A stretch of 64,000 nt of DNA. Origin: Archangium gephyra (GTDB lineage Bacteria > Myxococcota > Myxococcia > Myxococcales > Myxococcaceae). This document shows positions 63,060 through 64,000 of this stretch, piece after piece. Below the pieces are notes generated by a model. The model ran no database searches, was not told where the DNA came from, and worked only from the letters and a program-made list of their open reading frames with translations. Both the position numbers and the translations under genes were made by a program. The stretch spans positions 9,882,501 through 9,946,500 of the forward strand of contig NZ_CP011509.1 of assembly GCF_001027285.1 (NCBI RefSeq), written 5' to 3'. Position 1 is the first letter of the stretch. Every line of letters begins with the position of its first letter.

Positions 63060-63504
63060 ACGGGATGCTGTAGAAATGTTGAGAGGTGGCGGACTGGAGC
63101 GGAGGTGGCGAGGAGGGCCGCTGACGGGGGCCCGCCCGAGCAGTGAGCCGGGAGTGCGCCTGGTACGCTTGCAGCGCGTCCTCGGGCCCTTGCGCGGGCA
63201 GGGCTCCTCTTTTCTCCAGCAGGCGCAGCACCCGATGACGCACCACCCTCAGCAACTGCTCCACCTCTCCTTGCGTGGGCGGCGGCAACGCCTCGAAGCG
63301 CACGCCGCCCTCCCGCGGCACGAAGACACCGTCCGGCACCAGCGAGTGGAAGTGCGGCGTCACCTGCAAGGCGGAGCCGAAGAACTGGATGAACGACACG
63401 GCCCCGACTTGCCCACCCCGCAGGCCCTGCCGCCGTGCCCTTCGGCGCTGCAGGGCAAACACCGCGCGCAGGAAGACGGTGAGGACGTCCGAGAGCAGGC
63501 TCAC
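63060..63504 (-). mobile_element. IS91-type transposase core relic
   Basis: The minus strand reads FLRAVFALQRRRARRQGLRGG, AVSFIQFFGSALQVTPHFHS and LVPDGVFVPREGGVRFEALP. HFHSL is the HUH motif of Y2 transposases of the IS91 family, found in the middle of the protein. The C-terminal segment is missing and the frame runs into unrelated sequence toward 62999. It is in the opposite orientation to the C-terminal relic at 60218-60676, so the two are not simply one element split by insertion. Confidence 0.75.
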
Positions 63505-63729
63505 GTCCTTGAAAAGGTCCCGTCATGAAACTGCACGACGCGCACCGCTGCGGCGTGTTTCCCCGGGCGACCTGACTGCGTCTCTTCGCGGAGGTGGGGC
63601 TCGACGCACGTCTCGAGCCGCGAACGCTCGAGGGCTCAGAGGGCCTGAACCCCATGGCAGCGGAGCCCGCGGTGCGCTGTCAGGAACCGACACCGCACTC
63701 TCAATGCCGTTTCGGCCGACCTCTCCGGC
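63505..63729. other. No gene seen
   Basis: About 225 bp between the IS91 relic and the partial kinase gene, without recognisable coding or regulatory sequence. Confidence 0.4.
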
Positions 63730-64000
63730 TCACGCGCTCCGAGCAACGGCGATGTGAGGGATTTCCAGGGTGAAGGTGGCGCCGTGGCCGGGCCCCTCGC
63801 TGTGGACGGCCAAGGAGCCGTCCAGTTCCTGCGCCGCGATGGCGCTGGAGTGCAGGCCAAAGCCGTGCCCCTCGTCGCGCGTGGTGAAACCGTATTGGAA
63901 GATGCGCGTGAGCAGCTCCGGCGCGATCCCCATGCCGTTGTCGTGGATGGAGATGCGAATCCGGTCGGCCACCTGCTCCAGCCTCACCGTCAGCAGCCGC
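63730..64000 (-). CDS. Histidine kinase ATPase domain (partial)
   Basis: The frame runs off the window end. The visible 90 residues are the C-terminal HATPase_c domain: RIRISIHDNGMGIAPELLTRIFQYGFTT, with the G2 loop GHGFGLHSSAIAAQELDG and the closing GPGHGATFTLEIPH. N and G1 boxes are in view only partly (DNGMGI is the G1 box). The remainder, including the phospho-acceptor His, lies outside the window. Confidence 0.85.
   Translation of the reverse strand, partial: RLLTVRLEQVADRIRISIHDNGMGIAPELLTRIFQYGFTTRDEGHGFGLHSSAIAAQELDGSLAVHSEGPGHGATFTLEIPHIAVARSA

Overview
The window is very GC-rich chromosomal DNA from a fruiting myxobacterium, most likely the Cystobacter/Archangium branch. This is inferred from content: HRDVSPSN-type Ser/Thr kinases, DUF4388 regulators, many lipoproteins with a lipobox, Pro/Ala-rich linkers, HD-GYP and FecR proteins, and housekeeping proteins typical of Myxococcota. 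No rRNA, tRNA, CRISPR array or intact prophage was seen.

Layout. 1-6.0 kb (minus): the translation/transcription operon rimP-nusA-ylxR-infB. 6.2-12.4 kb (plus): a nitrilase, a FecR lipoprotein / LysM protein / HD-GYP unit, a DUF971 protein and a membrane Ser/Thr kinase with a PEGA tail. 12.4-16.1 kb (minus): panB-panC-smpB-sspB, which joins pantothenate synthesis to trans-translation and delivery of tagged proteins, preceded by a deoxynucleoside kinase. 16.2-26.7 kb: small unknown genes, rsmA, tsaD, a response regulator with DUF4388 and TPRs, and a giant DUF4388/J-domain protein containing a rod of about 700 residues made of Glu/Ala/Arg/Leu hexads. 26.8-36.4 kb: trmL, DUF192, a PP2C phosphatase, a lipoprotein with a near-identical TPR array, an amgK-murU-like cell-wall recycling pair, cystathionine beta-synthase and the Mn exporter MntP. 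36.4-44.7 kb: a two-component pair, a DUF4139 lipoprotein, an M3 oligopeptidase and a DUF4403 lipoprotein.

From about 44.7 kb the window becomes accessory. It holds a metzincin protease remnant joined to an IS91-type transposase relic, unknown genes, an orphan DUF4157 protein, a LysR/S9 peptidase pair, a Sel1-repeat protein and an EreA/ChaN-like protein. It also holds a tightly coupled cassette of aspartyl beta-hydroxylase, Nif11-like small protein and sulfotransferase. Further on come an alpha/beta hydrolase, two AT-richer acquired genes (DUF4256 and a graspetide-type ATP-grasp ligase), a degenerate kinase-derived membrane protein, two more IS91 relics, a WGR-domain remnant and the end of a histidine kinase that runs off the window.

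The most interesting system is the hydroxylase/Nif11/sulfotransferase cassette at 53.98-55.78 kb. Its overlapping reading frames suggest co-translation, and its enzymes suggest hydroxylation followed by sulfation of a ribosomal peptide or of a substrate bound by the Nif11 protein. Next are an orphan graspetide ligase whose 5' end is replaced by an IS91 relic, so that any upstream precursor gene is missing, and the hexad-rod J-domain protein.
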